In this document: in pieces, positions 11,549 through 22,825 of the stretch | How the letters are laid out: every line of letters begins with the position of its first letter | Position numbering within the stretch: position 1 is the stretch's first letter | From: Neocallimastix lanati (nom. inval.) | Lineage: Eukaryota; Neocallimastigomycota; Neocallimastigomycetes; Neocallimastigales; Neocallimastigaceae | Reading direction: 5' to 3' | Assembly: GCA_016946835.1 (NCBI GenBank) | Contig: JACVTC010000081.1 | Span: 1-64,000, forward strand | Length of the DNA: 64,000 nt | Translations under genes and position numbers: made by a program | The notes under the pieces: generated by a model | Seen by the model: the letters and a program-made list of their open reading frames with translations, nothing else | The model's database searches: none | What the model was told of the DNA's origin: nothing

Positions 11549-14500
11549 AACTACTACTACTACTACTACTACTAAAACCAAAAAAGGCAAAAAAACACCT
11601 CAATATAAAAGTAAAACAACAACTACAACTACAACTACGATTGTTAGTAAAACTGGATCTAATACTGCTAAAACAAATGATAATACCTCTGATGTTCCTT
11701 CAATACTTACTGAGAGTATAAAGGAAAAAGAATATGTAATTTGGAATTCGTTACCTAAAGATTTACCATTTAATGTTGGTTTTCCAGATAAAACAGGTTA
11801 TTACTTATATATTAAAGATGAAGGATTATTAGATGGCGCCTCTGTACAGTTAATGGATGGTGCTGGTGTAGTAGTATGGAAAGTTTCAGCAGATGAAAAA
11901 GATAATTATATAGGATACCAATTTCCAGTAGAATATAATTATCCAATGGAATTTAAAACGGAAGAAGCTAAAGGAAGAATTAGTTTATATGATAAGCATA
12001 ATGTTCTCGAATTACCTGTTAGAAAGGAAGAAACATACATTGAACGTATTGAAATGAATTGTTCAAATAAATTAAATCAATTTGAAACTCTGGTATCTAA
12101 AAATAAATTATATAAGTTTTATGTTCAAGATACAGGTAATATGATTATTAAAGAAGGTCCTAGAACAATGTGGTCTTCACTTACTTCTAATATTGAATTT
12201 GCTGAAGGTCCTTATCATATTAACTTTTCTCCATTAGGTGAATTTATTTTAAGGGATAAAAATAATTATGCATTATGGCACAGTGTAAATCCAGTAACAT
12301 TTGATAATACCGATAAAGTTACTCAAAAAATGTATTTGGAATTAACTGATGAAGGAGAACTAATTGTTAAAGACGAAAATGATTTAGTTTATTGGAGTAA
12401 TTGGGAAATTAGATTAAATGGTTCACATGTTAGATATGTTAATCCTGTAATATATGAAGTTACTACATGTAATGAACTTGTAAGAAATAAATTTATATAT
12501 TCAATATTCTCAAATCCAAAAATATATAATATATATGATGATCCAAACAATCCACGTACATTCAGAAATAAGCATTATCTTAATAATTTATTACCAGGTG
12601 AAGATTTATTATCTGTTTTCGGTGCAACATTAAATGTTACCGATACTGATGTAAAATTTTATCATAATGTTGGTGATAAGTATACTAAGAAAGCACATCT
12701 TATTGGATCTTGTAAAAATTATGGAGGAATAAAAGAATTAAAACTTGAAGAAAATGGTTTGAATTTATATTGTAAAGATAATAATCATATTGAATATATA
12801 GCAAAGTTAGAACAACCACTGGATAAAAGATTAATGAATTATTATAGATTATCCATTGAATATAGAAAACCTGGAATGAATAAACCCAATTTAATGATAT
12901 TTAATACAATTACCTGGGAACCATTATGGGGATACTATCCTATTAGATATCTAAATGCACTCAAGCCAATCAAAAGAGTTAGAAAGGATTCATATAATAG
13001 AATTTATGAAGATAGTATTTTTGAAACATTTGATAAAATGAAATCAACCGAAGGAGATGAAAATTATATATATATGTCAAATAAGCATGGTATTGAATTT
13101 AAAAATAAAGCCATAGAAAATTTAAAAGAAATGAAAATTGAAAAAAATAAATTTTCAATTAATGATAAACTTGTTATTAAAGGTAATGAAGAAATGGAAT
13201 TGACATATAATGGTAAGGAAGATAAATTAATTATGGGTAATGAAACTAATACAGATATATGGGAATTGTATGGATGGAAATATTGTGATGAATTAATATC
13301 TACTAATCAAAATTGTAATACATTCTATTCTTATAATCAAATTAATATTACTAGTACTAATGAAACATTCTATTTCAATGATAATACGTTAACTTATAGT
13401 AACAGCGTAGATATTAGAAAATTACATAATTTTGATATTTCTAAGTACACTGGTATAAAAGAACCATTATTTTCAATAAATTTAAACAAAGATGGTAGTA
13501 TTGGGTTAAATAATAATCAATACTTCATTCATCGAGAATATTTTGTAGCTGATCAATATTATCGTTTAAAAAATATTAAAAATAATTTAGTTTTAATATC
13601 AAGTACTGGTGAATATAAATGGGCTTTATATAAGAACATTAGCAATAGAGATTATGATGCAAATATAATTTATAGTGGAGAATCATTTACTCAAAATGAA
13701 ATGATATATTGTGATACTTATTCTGTCATTATATTAGATGGAAAATTAATTTATAGAGATCATAAAAGAAAAACTTCAAATGAAATTAAATTAAATAAAA
13801 AAAATTACTATTTGAAATATATCAGAGTTAACGATGACAGTATAGCATTTTATGGCAATGAATCAGTAGGACGTATTTTCAGCATAATTTCTCCATATGG
13901 AAGTAATTTAAATAGTGCCTTAAGATGTGAAAAAAGAAATAATGGTATAGTTTGGGATAATGGAGAGGGTAAAATTTTATGGAGTTATCCTGAATTTACA
14001 CAAAATAACCCTGCCATCACTACCGCTTCAATTACTACTACTACTACTGCTTCTAAAGCATCATCAACATCAACTTCTCTTAAAGGCAGATGTGGATCAA
14101 AATATAATAATCAAGTATGTTCAAGCAATGAATGTTGTAGTAAGAAAGGTTATTGTGGTAGATCAGATGCTTATTGTTTAATTGCAAATGGTTGTCAAAG
14201 TAAATTTGGAAGATGTAAGAATTCACCAATTACTACTTTAATTACTACTACTACTACTTCTAAAGCATCATCAATACCAACTTCCCTTGTTTCACTTGAC
14301 GGTAAATGTGGTCCAAATAATAATAATCAAATATGCTCAAATAATGAATGCTGCAGTAAGTATGGCTATTGTGGTAGATCAGATGCTCATTGTTTAATTG
14401 CAAATGGTTGTCAAAGCTTATTCGGAAGATGCAATACTTCACCAACTACTCCTACAATTAATGTATCTTCATCTCCTACTTCACTTAAAGGCAGATGTGG

Positions 14501-14627
14501 ACCAAAATATAATAATCAAGTATGCTCAGATAATGAATGTTGCAGTAAGTATGGCTATTGTGGAAGATCAGATGCTCATTGTTTAATTGCAAATGGTTGT
14601 CAAAGTGAATTTGGAAGATGTAATTGA
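8493..14627 (+). CDS. Giant secreted protein: Ser-rich repeats, Gly-rich hydrophobic segment, lectin-like repeats, three CBM18
   Basis: Intact single-exon frame of 2044 aa. The ATG at 8493 starts a signal peptide (residues about 1-20, ending in SMTSPIDS). Parts in order: unknown N-terminal domain (about 20-235); Ser/Thr/His/Glu-rich repeat block 1 (about 240-380); charged linker; Gly-rich hydrophobic segment (about 474-545, containing GGCIVGGISGGISS) followed by a Gln-rich helix-like stretch; Ser/Thr-rich block 2 (about 586-729); a folded-looking segment starting VTFYIPDGKCYRL; lectin-like motifs (LFDDGELVLC, IILWSNN); a long Thr tract (about 1001-1028); more bulb-lectin-like units (GNMIIKEGPRTMWSS, GELIVKDENDLVYWS); a region (about 1358-1840) paralogous to the 978-aa protein; three CBM18 modules from about 1863 to the end. 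CBM18 and secretion are well supported, lectin moderately. The N-terminal half matches no family I can name; two polar repeats around a Gly-zipper-like segment could suggest membrane insertion or an adhesin, but that is inference. Confidence 0.85.
11497..11575 (+). repeat. ACT/ACC trinucleotide repeat encoding a Thr tract
   Basis: About 26 consecutive Thr codons, mostly ACT with some ACC and ACA, inside the 2044-aa gene. A shorter Thr run follows at about 11614-11640. Such tracts are typical O-glycosylated linkers in secreted fungal proteins and are prone to length change by slippage. Confidence 0.9.
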
Positions 14628-15546
14628 ATTTAATAAATTTATAAATAATGAATATTGGCTTAAATAATATTATAATATTATTTAGTATTGTTAATAATTC
14701 AAAAATAATTAAATATATAATATAATAAGTAGATAAATAAATATAAAATTATTAAATTAACTTAAAATATATTAAAAAAAAATAATATGAATAATAATAT
14801 TATAAATAAAAATTTTAATTATAAGCTAAATAAAAATAAAAATTAGAAAAAAATAAAATAATATAAAATAAAATAAAATAATAAAAAATAAAAAAAATAA
14901 AATAAAATAAAAAATAAAAAAGATATTGCTAATAATTAAAAAATTATTAATTAAAAAATATAATAAGAAGACAAATAAATATATAATTATTTTTATTTAT
15001 TCTATTTTTTATTCATATTTTTTTTAGTATAAATTAAGTAAAAAATAAAATATAAAAAAAAAAAAAAAATAAAAATAAAAATTTAAAAAATAATAAAAAT
15101 AATATAGATAACAATAATTTATATTTATAAAATTAAAATAAAATAAATAATAAAATGAAATGAAATTAATCATAAAGAAATAAATAAATAATTAAGAAAT
15201 AAAAAAATTAATAAAAAACTAATAAAAAAAGTAATTATTAAGAAAAAAAAATAATAAAATTAATTAAATATTTTAAAAGTTTAAAAAGAAATAATAAAAT
15301 TTAAGAAACAAAGGTAATACCTTTAATTTGTCGATCTTTTAGAATGATGATGAGGGATCAGCAAATAGTATTACAATAAAATATTTTAATTATTTTGATT
15401 TATGTATGATAAATCACCTGCAAGGGGAATCAACTTTACTCTTATAAAGTGGATCCCACAGTTCTGGTGCGAAAAAATAGTAAAGTTATATATTATGTTA
15501 ATTAATAACATTATTCGCAATGGTAATGTTATTGGTAAAAAAATAT

Positions 15547-15561
15547 TAGGGTTAGGGTTAT
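15547..15561 (+). repeat. Interstitial telomere-like repeat, (TTAGGG)2TTA
   Basis: Two full TTAGGG units plus TTA lie within otherwise unique sequence. TTAGGG is the common fungal telomere repeat; only 15 bp are present, so this is an interstitial trace at most, for example from break repair. Chance cannot be excluded but is unlikely in such A/T-rich DNA. Confidence 0.6.
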
Positions 15562-15700
15562 ATTCTTTTAATGTGCTTTTTTTTTTTTTCGAATCGGTTG
15601 ATAAAAATTGTCTTCCATCATTTTTAGGATTTTTTATTTTTCTGAAGGATTAATTAATGCATTTAAAAAAATCATGGTTGTTAATTAATTTCTTATTTGA

Positions 15701-15737
15701 ATCATACTTTATAAAATTTGATTTTATAAAGTATGAT
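15701..15737. repeat. Perfect 17-bp inverted repeat with 3-nt loop
   Basis: The arm ATCATACTTTATAAAAT at 15701-15717 is followed by TTG and its exact reverse complement at 15721-15737. It could be a hairpin in RNA or a cruciform in DNA. No gene it would serve as a terminator for is recognised directly upstream. Confidence 0.85.
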
Positions 15738-16449
15738 ATATTTTGTTTTATTTATTAAGTATTTATACATGAAATTTATTATTTTAAAAACCAATTTAAT
15801 GTCCTTATCATATTTCAAAAATGTATAAACAAGTTTTCTAACAATTATTTTTTTTTTAATATTTCTCTCTAAATAAACTAATTAATAAATGTATAATAAA
15901 TTTAATAATTTTATAACTTATGAATTTATTCAAATAAAACAAAAATTTCTACACAAATAATTAAATATATTACTAAGATCAATTTCTTTTTTATTTATTT
16001 ATTTATTTATTTATTTATTATTTATTTCTTATTTAATTATTTAAAAAAAATAGTATAAATGTAACATATTGAATAATTTAATACATTCTATAAAATAAAA
16101 TTGTTGCTAAAAGCAACCATCCACTCAAATATTTCATTCTTATGAATCAATATTCAAATGATATCAATATTACTAAATATAATATTTTTAATATTAAAAA
16201 ATTTATAATATTAGCCACATTATTTAATCAAAAATGGAATTATAATATATTTATAAAATTCATTAGGTTTATTATTCTTAAACTTTTTTTTTATAGAAAA
16301 CTTATTTTTTTTTTTTTTTTTTTTATATATTGTATTGTTCATTAAAAGCATATACATCTAATTTTATTCTAGATTTATCATTATTAATAATTATTATTTA
16401 ACAAAATTACATTCTCAATTAGAATAAATAACTTTTTTTTTCATTTTTG

Positions 16450-16573
16450 TTTTTATTCCTGAAAAAAAAAAAAAATAGAATAAAAAAATAAAAAAAAAAA
16501 AAGAAAAAAAGAAAAAAAAAGAAAAAAAAAAAGAAAAAAAAAAGAAAAAAAGAAAAAAAAAAAAGAAAAAAAG

Positions 16574-16606
<33 letters not shown>

Positions 16607-16690
16607 AAAAGAAAAAGAAAAAAAATAATATAAAAAAAAAGAAAAAGAAAAAAAATAATAATAAAAAAGAAAAAGAAAAAAAATTTTAAA
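16450..16690 (+). repeat. Polypurine tract, A runs punctuated by G
   Basis: About 240 bp that are nearly all purine on the plus strand, with irregular (A)n-G spacing and a few T-containing interruptions toward the 3' end. Simple sequence; can form unusual DNA structures and is prone to slippage. Confidence 0.8.
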
Positions 16691-17154
16691 AAAAAAAGAT
16701 TTAAATTTTATAATTGCTAATTGATTTTCGACAATTTTTGTGATAAATTCTAAAACTTTTAATTTAAAATTAATGATGATTTTAATAATTACTATATGTT
16801 AATCACTTAATTATATTAAATTTTTTGAAAATATTTTTATTGGTTAAAAAATATCAGTTTTGTATTATAAATTTAAAAAAAAAAAAAAAAAAAAAAATTA
16901 AAATTATAATTTATTAATTTTTTTTTTTTTTTATTTTTTTAAAAAAATGTATCATTTAACTATAAATTATATTAATTAATCAATTATTTTGAACACATAC
17001 CGTCCGAAAAAAGAAGGTTTCAAAAAAATGAAACATTCCATTTTGGAGATGTAAAACATCGAATAAACAAATGTCCCAATATTATAATGTATATAATAAG
17101 ATATAAAATTAAGTATTTAATTAATAAAATAAATTTAAATTATAAAATAAATAA

Positions 17155-17274
17155 GGTTACGGCAATACACACTTGAAAATACCGGATCCTATCCGATCTA
17201 CAAAGTTAAGTTAGTGATGGTGCAGTCATTACTATGGTGGCTTTGCTTACCTGTATGTCAGTTAAACATAAACC
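17155..17274 (+). rRNA. 5S rRNA-like gene or pseudogene
   Basis: Exactly 120 nt that begin GGTTACGGCAATACACAC and follow the eukaryotic 5S pattern: TTGAAAATACCGGATCC, then ATCCGATCTACAAAGTTAAG (box A region), then ACTATGGTGG (box C region), ending in AACC, which can pair with the initial GGTT. Compared with my memory of fungal 5S it has many C-to-T type differences, the closing stem is only partly complementary, and no T4 terminator follows closely. It therefore looks like a 5S pseudogene or a 5S-derived repeat rather than a working gene, but the identity as 5S-related is quite clear. It is isolated, as dispersed fungal 5S genes often are. Confidence 0.65.
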
Positions 17275-17373
17275 TATATTAAATATATGAGGGAGACATA
17301 AGTCTAAAGTCTATAAAAATAAATAAAAAAAATAAAATAAATAAATAAATTAAATTATATTTAAAAAAAATAA

Positions 17374-17443
17374 TATATAAATAAGATTTTACTTAGCAGT
17401 AAAATCATCAAAAATCTAAAAAAAAAGAATATTACACAATTTT
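17374..17443 (+). repeat. Partial copy of hairpin-bearing dispersed repeat
   Basis: A 70-bp stretch nearly identical to 17624-17697. It contains the hairpin GATTTTACT-TAGC-AGTAAAATC at 17385-17406 and then AAGAATATTACACA. The pair is a direct duplication with about 250 bp spacing. Confidence 0.75.
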
Positions 17444-17499
17444 AAAAAAAATAAAATAAATATATAAATAAATAAATTAAATTATATTTATAAATTATA

Positions 17500-17830
17500 T
17501 AAATAAACTATATAAAATTAATTATAAATTAAATTTTCCATTAATCTTGTATTACTACAATAATATATTATTTTTTAATTAATTTAATTAAATTAATTTA
17601 AAAAAAATAAAATCAAATTAAAAATATATAAATAAGATTTTACTTAGCAGTAAAATCATCAATAATCTAAAAAAAAAGAATATTACACACAATTTTAAGA
17701 TTTAGAAGTGTAATATTAATAATATTTTTCCATATCATATAAACATATGCTATAAATCAATAAATTATTATATATTTCACATTTTAATGTAGATTTATTA
17801 TATTTTTATCAAAAGTATTATAAAGTAATT
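17500..17830 (+). repeat. Dispersed repeat, copy B, with internal hairpin
   Basis: The reverse complement of 29545-29905 follows this stretch block by block: AATTAAATTTTCCATTAATC, then AATAATATATTATTTTTTAA, then the hairpin region at 17636-17657, then TTTCCATATCATATAAACAT, then ATTTCACATTTTAAT. Two copies in opposite orientation about 12 kb apart argue for a mobile or MITE-like non-coding element. Ends are not defined. Confidence 0.65.
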
Positions 17831-19084
17831 ATAGTATAATAATATTTATCATATTCTCTACTCCTGGGAGGAAGAGAAGAAGTTCTATCAAGAGGTATTA
17901 TATTTATTATTTATAAAGTCTTTTATTATTTGTGTATTTTATTATATGTTAAAAAGTTCATCTTTTCCTTTCATTTTATAATTGATGTTACAATTTATTA
18001 TATAGAATAATTAAATTTCTTTTTTTTTTTTTTTTTTTTCAGAAAATTTTAATAATAAATTTTAAAATAAAAATAAATAATAATTAATTTTTATTATTTA
18101 TTATTATTATTTTTTTTATTTCCTGTGTTTATGGGAATATTGAGGTAGTCACAACACTTCTATATAGGCAGATTATTTATATATAAAATTATAGACAATT
18201 CATTGTATTATTTTATTAGTTATTCATGTATTATATTTAAATTGATATATATATTTATGTATTTATATATATATTTATTTATATATATAGAAAATAAACA
18301 TTATATATATCTATATCATTATCTCATATCATTAAAGTAAAAAGACATATAATTTTAAAATACTAAAACATTCTGTATAAGCTATCATAGAAATATTTAC
18401 TTTTAATATAATATATAGAGTTTAAAATCTTCATTTCATATTTAAATAAAATAAAAAAATATTGCTAACTTAATGTTATATGATAAAATTATAGCCATTA
18501 TAAATTTGTCGAACTTCTGGCAATAATAATTTATTTTAAAGATAACTGTTTGTTTCAATCAATTAAAAATTTTTTTTTCATATAATTTTCAGTATATTTA
18601 GTGTGAATTTATAATGTTCTTTCCTATTCCTCTGTATTATACTTTTTTCAATTCTAATTCCAAGACAAAATTAAATATTTATGAAAAACACAGAAATTAG
18701 TATACATATAATAAAATTTTGCATATTATTCATCTTTATTATATTACTATATTGTTAATAATAATTATTATCAATATTAAATATATTATTATATTATTTA
18801 TATTTTATTATTTTACTCTTCAATTTTTATTATAAAATATATAATATTACATTTTTTTTAATTTATATTAATATTTTTATAAATTCATAAATTATTTTTA
18901 AATTGTTTAAAAATTTTTTAATTTTTTAATTTTTTAATTTTTACTTTATAAAGTATATATTATTATTATTATTTTAAAATAGGTTCAATTTTTTATTACT
19001 AATATATATATTTTTTTAATTTTAATTATTTATATCATAATAGTAATTTAAAATTATTATTATTCTAAAAAGTAATAGTGCTTA
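17831..19084. other. AT-rich intergenic sequence
   Basis: Simple A/T sequence with two short mixed islands, at about 17860-17900 (CTACTCCTGGGAGGAAGAGA) and 18120-18165. Neither reads as a gene or a known RNA. It forms the 3' flank of the minus-strand eleven-module CBM18 gene. Confidence 0.6.
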
Positions 19085-21073
19085 TTAAAAATCGATTGGG
19101 AAATTTGGAAAACCATCATCTTCATCATCATTACAATATCCACCATAGAATGTTTGACATCCCTTTCCACAGTGTTCCTCTGTTTTACCACAGTAACCCT
19201 TTTTACTACAACATTCATCATCACTACAATAACCGTATTTATAACCGCATCGTTTATTGGATTCAACATCATCACCATTTTCATCGCAACGGTCACCAAA
19301 ATATGGTTGGCAACCATGTCCACAATATTCTTCGGTTGTACCACAATAACCAGATTTACTACAACATTCATTATTACCACAAAAACCATAGCCTGAACCA
19401 CATCTCTTCTTTTTATTAGAATTATTATTATTACAACGACCACTGTAAATAGGTTGACATGAATCACAATATTCTGATGTAGTACCACAATAGCCATCCT
19501 GACTACAACATTCTTCGAAATCACAGAATCCATAACCAGGACCACATCTTTTTGGAATTGGAGATGGTGCTTTTGTTGGAGATGGATAAATATATTCTTC
19601 ATTACAGTCACCAAAGGTATGTTGACAACCATTACCACAATATTCATCGGTTCTACCACAGTAACCATCTCTACTACAGCATTCACCGTAATTACAAATA
19701 CCTATACCTGAACCACATCTTTTATTACTATTTGTAGTTGGTTCTGGCTTTTTCGAAGTACGATTGAATTGATTACAATCACCAAAACTAGGTTGACAAC
19801 CATTACCACAATATTCTTCGGTTGTACCACAATAACCATGTTTACTACAACATTCACCAAAACTACAGAAACCATAACTGGAACCACATCTTCCTGTAAC
19901 TTGTGTTGGAGGTTCTCCTGAAAAAGTTGGAGTTGGAGCTTTAGATGCTTTAGCTGTAGTAGCTATAATACTACCACAATGACCATAAACACGTTGACAA
20001 CCATTACCACAATGTTTTTCAGAAATTCCACAATAGCCATCTTTACTGCAACATTCACCAGATTCACAAAAACCATAACCTGAGCCACATCTTCTTATAA
20101 CTGGAGGTGTCGTTTGAGATGGTTTATTTGGACTAATATTAATATTATTACAATTACCAAAAGCAGATTGACATCCATCACCACAGTATTCGTCAGTAGT
20201 TCCACAATAACCATACTTACTACAGCATTTATTATTTTCACAAATACCATATTCAGCACCACATTTTCCTGAAGAGTTTGAACTTGGGCTTACTTTTGAA
20301 GTTTTTGAAGTTGTTTTAGATGGGGAGCTATTACAATGACCAAAAGCAGATTGACATCCATCACCACAGTATTCGTCAGTAGTTCCACAATAACCATACT
20401 TACTACAGCATTTATTATTTTCACAAATACCATATTCAACACCACATTTTCCTGAAGAGTTTGAACTTGGGCTTACTTTTGAAGTTTTTGAAGTTGTTTT
20501 AGATGGGGAGCTATTACAACGACCAAAAGCAGATTGACATCCAGCACCACAGTATGGATCTGTTGTTCCACAATAGCCATATTTGCTACAGCATTTATTA
20601 TTTTCACAAATACCATAGTTAGCACCACATCTTCTTGAAGAGCTTGAACTTGGGCTTACTTTTGAAGTTTTTGAAGTTGTTTTAGATGGGGAGATATTAC
20701 AACGACCAAAAGCAGATTGACATCCATCACCACAGTATGTATCTGTTGTTCCACAATAGCCATATTTGCTACAGCATTTATTATTTTTACAAATACCATG
20801 GTCAACACCACATCTTCCTGAAGAGCTTATACTTGGGCTTGCTTTTGAAGTTTTTGAAGTTGCTTTAGATGGAGAGCTATTACAATGACCAAAAGCAGAT
20901 TGACATCCATCACCACAGTATTCGTCAGTAGTTCCACAATAGCCATATTTGCTACAGCATTCGTTGTTTTTACAATGTTCACCATTTTCAGAACCACATT
21001 TTCCTGAAACAATTGGATTTTCAAATAATAATATAGCAATTGATATGTTTAAAATTTTTTTTAAATATTTCAT
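19085..21073 (-). CDS. Secreted protein of eleven tandem CBM18 chitin-binding modules
   Basis: Intact single-exon frame of 662 aa starting at 21073 with a signal peptide (about residues 1-24, MKYLKKILNISIAILLFENP). The rest is eleven hevein-like CBM18 modules, each about 40 aa with the core ECCSK-x-GYCG or KCCSKYGYCG, joined by Ser/Thr/Lys/Pro linkers. Modules 1-5 and their linkers (SPSKTTSKTSKVSPSS type) are nearly identical; modules 6-11 are more diverged, and the ninth lacks one spacer residue (YCDSCQ). No catalytic domain is present, so this is a pure chitin-binding protein. Its likely role is to coat or cross-link chitin in the fungus's own wall or to attach to foreign chitin. It lies in a cluster with the other two CBM18 genes but is not an obvious duplicate of them, because its modules lack the LIANGCQS signature of the other pair. 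Confidence 0.9.
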   Translation of the reverse strand: MKYLKKILNISIAILLFENPIVSGKCGSENGEHCKNNECCSKYGYCGTTDEYCGDGCQSAFGHCNSSPSKATSKTSKASPSISSSGRCGVDHGICKNNKCCSKYGYCGTTDTYCGDGCQSAFGRCNISPSKTTSKTSKVSPSSSSSRRCGANYGICENNKCCSKYGYCGTTDPYCGAGCQSAFGRCNSSPSKTTSKTSKVSPSSNSSGKCGVEYGICENNKCCSKYGYCGTTDEYCGDGCQSAFGHCNSSPSKTTSKTSKVSPSSNSSGKCGAEYGICENNKCCSKYGYCGTTDEYCGDGCQSAFGNCNNINISPNKPSQTTPPVIRRCGSGYGFCESGECCSKDGYCGISEKHCGNGCQRVYGHCGSIIATTAKASKAPTPTFSGEPPTQVTGRCGSSYGFCSFGECCSKHGYCGTTEEYCGNGCQPSFGDCNQFNRTSKKPEPTTNSNKRCGSGIGICNYGECCSRDGYCGRTDEYCGNGCQHTFGDCNEEYIYPSPTKAPSPIPKRCGPGYGFCDFEECCSQDGYCGTTSEYCDSCQPIYSGRCNNNNSNKKKRCGSGYGFCGNNECCSKSGYCGTTEEYCGHGCQPYFGDRCDENGDDVESNKRCGYKYGYCSDDECCSKKGYCGKTEEHCGKGCQTFYGGYCNDDEDDGFPNFPIDF
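20100..20905 (-). repeat. In-gene tandem duplication, unit about 180 bp
   Basis: The GATGGGGAG-[AC]TATTACAA string recurs at about 20320, 20500 and 20686, with a close variant near 20870, each time followed by nearly identical linker-plus-module DNA. One unit encodes one CBM18 module and its linker. High DNA identity shows recent expansion, and copy number could vary between strains. Confidence 0.85.
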
Positions 21074-22183
21074 TTTTACTTTTTTTATTTTTTTATTTTT
21101 TTTATATTATTTCACTTTATCTTATTTTATTCTATTTTATTTTACTTTATTTTATTCTATTTTATTTTACTTTATTTTATTTTATTCTATTTTATTTTAT
21201 TTTACTTTTAATTTTAATTTTATTTTTTTTATTTTTTATTTTTTTATTTTTTTTTTTTTAAAAGAAATTTTTTTTTTTTTATATGAAAATCATTTATAAT
21301 AAATTACACATAATAATATAGAATATTTAGATATAATATATATAATAATAAATGGTTTAATATAATTTTAATAAATTAAAAATAAAATTTTTTAAAATAA
21401 TTTAACAATTAAGAAAAAATTGCACAAATTTTTTATAATTTTTATACCCATATATATTAAAATAAAAATAAAAAAATTATTATTAATTTTGAAACAATAT
21501 AAATAATTTTTTTTGACAATACTTTTAAATATAGATTAAAAATACAAAATATATCATTTATTAGTCATTATAATACTACTCTTTTAAAATATTCTAGAAC
21601 ATTTTATTTGTTTATATGACTTTACATTTTTTCTATAACATTTAATCATATTTTGAGAAATTAAATTATTAAATTATATAGATTATACTATATCATTTTC
21701 TAAATATAATATTAATAATTTTAATATAATGTCTTTTATATATGAGTATTAATGTAAAAATAAAAATAAATATTGAAAAAATATATAAAAAAGTTATATT
21801 AATAAATTTATAAATTCCAATGAATAATAAAAAAGTGAACTGAAATAATAAATATAAAAATTTTATTAAGTGTATTTAAAAAAAATAAGATATGTTTTAT
21901 AATGATTATATTTAAGTAAAAATCATTAATTAAATTCAATAATAATGAATAAAAAATAAGACAATATATGAAACTTTCTACTATGTTTTAATATAATAAT
22001 AATAAAGGATAATAAAATATCTATTGAATTTACTTCTAAATATAAATATTTTTTGTTGTTATAATCATTAATTTTAGTAATAAATATTAATAATAATAAT
22101 TTATATATTTAAATTATTTAAATATGTAAAAAAAAAATTTGAAGATTTTATTGAATTAAAATTTTACTCATATATTATACAAA

Positions 22184-22226
<43 letters not shown>

Positions 22227-22825
22227 AAATTAATACTATAATATTTATTTTATTATTAATAATCATTGAAAAGTATGCATATAATATTACTTCAATGTAA
22301 CTTTATACAATTTATTGTTTTTAGTGTATGATATATATAATATTAAATAAATTATTTTACATTTTATTCAATATATAAATAATTAATTGAATAGTTTTCA
22401 TAATATTTTTATATACTTTTTTTTTGTTTGTTTTTTTTTTTACTTTAAAATTTAGGTATTTAAGTGGGAATAGTGCTTTAAATATTTATTTTTTTATTTA
22501 ATATATTTATATATTATTTTTATTTTTTTTTTAATTACATATTTAAATATATTTATTACAATTTTTCTTTATCATTCAATTATATATTTAAATATGTTTA
22601 TTATCATTTTTTTTTTGGGAGAGGTCCAAAACGCCAATTTTTTTCACGTGATATATCAAATTTTGAGGCTTTTTAAATTAATAGTTATATGATACTATTT
22701 TGTTGTATTATTAATTTGTAATTTTTTTCTTAAAATTTATTAAGTGAATAATTAAATAAATTATAATGGTTAGATAAAAATAAATATTTTTTTACAAAAA
22801 AAAAAAAATTAAAATAAAATATTCA
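21074..22825. other. AT-rich intergenic sequence
   Basis: Directly upstream of the eleven-module gene is a TTTTA/TTCTA-type microsatellite (about 21100-21215), then poly-T. A poly-A of about 34 lies near 22190-22223. A small mixed island at about 22616-22665 contains GGTCCAAAACGCC and CACGTGAT, unexplained. No gene is seen. Confidence 0.6.

Larger units (their letters stand above)
14628..17154. other. Intergenic region with hairpin, telomere-like run and purine tract
   Basis: Mostly A/T simple sequence. At 15310-15660 the composition is more mixed and an 83-codon frame (15402-15653) is open, but it has no recognisable motif and ends in poly-Phe, so it is not called. A purine tract of A runs punctuated by G covers about 16450-16690. 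A poly-A of about 24 lies near 16875. The telomere-like run and the hairpin are listed separately. Confidence 0.6.

Noticed and set aside
15547-15561. True chromosome end
   Set aside because: Only two telomere units, with unique sequence and genes on both sides.
15402-15653. 83-codon plus-strand frame
   Set aside because: No motif, low-quality composition, ends in a T-run poly-Phe, and the telomere-like repeat lies inside it.
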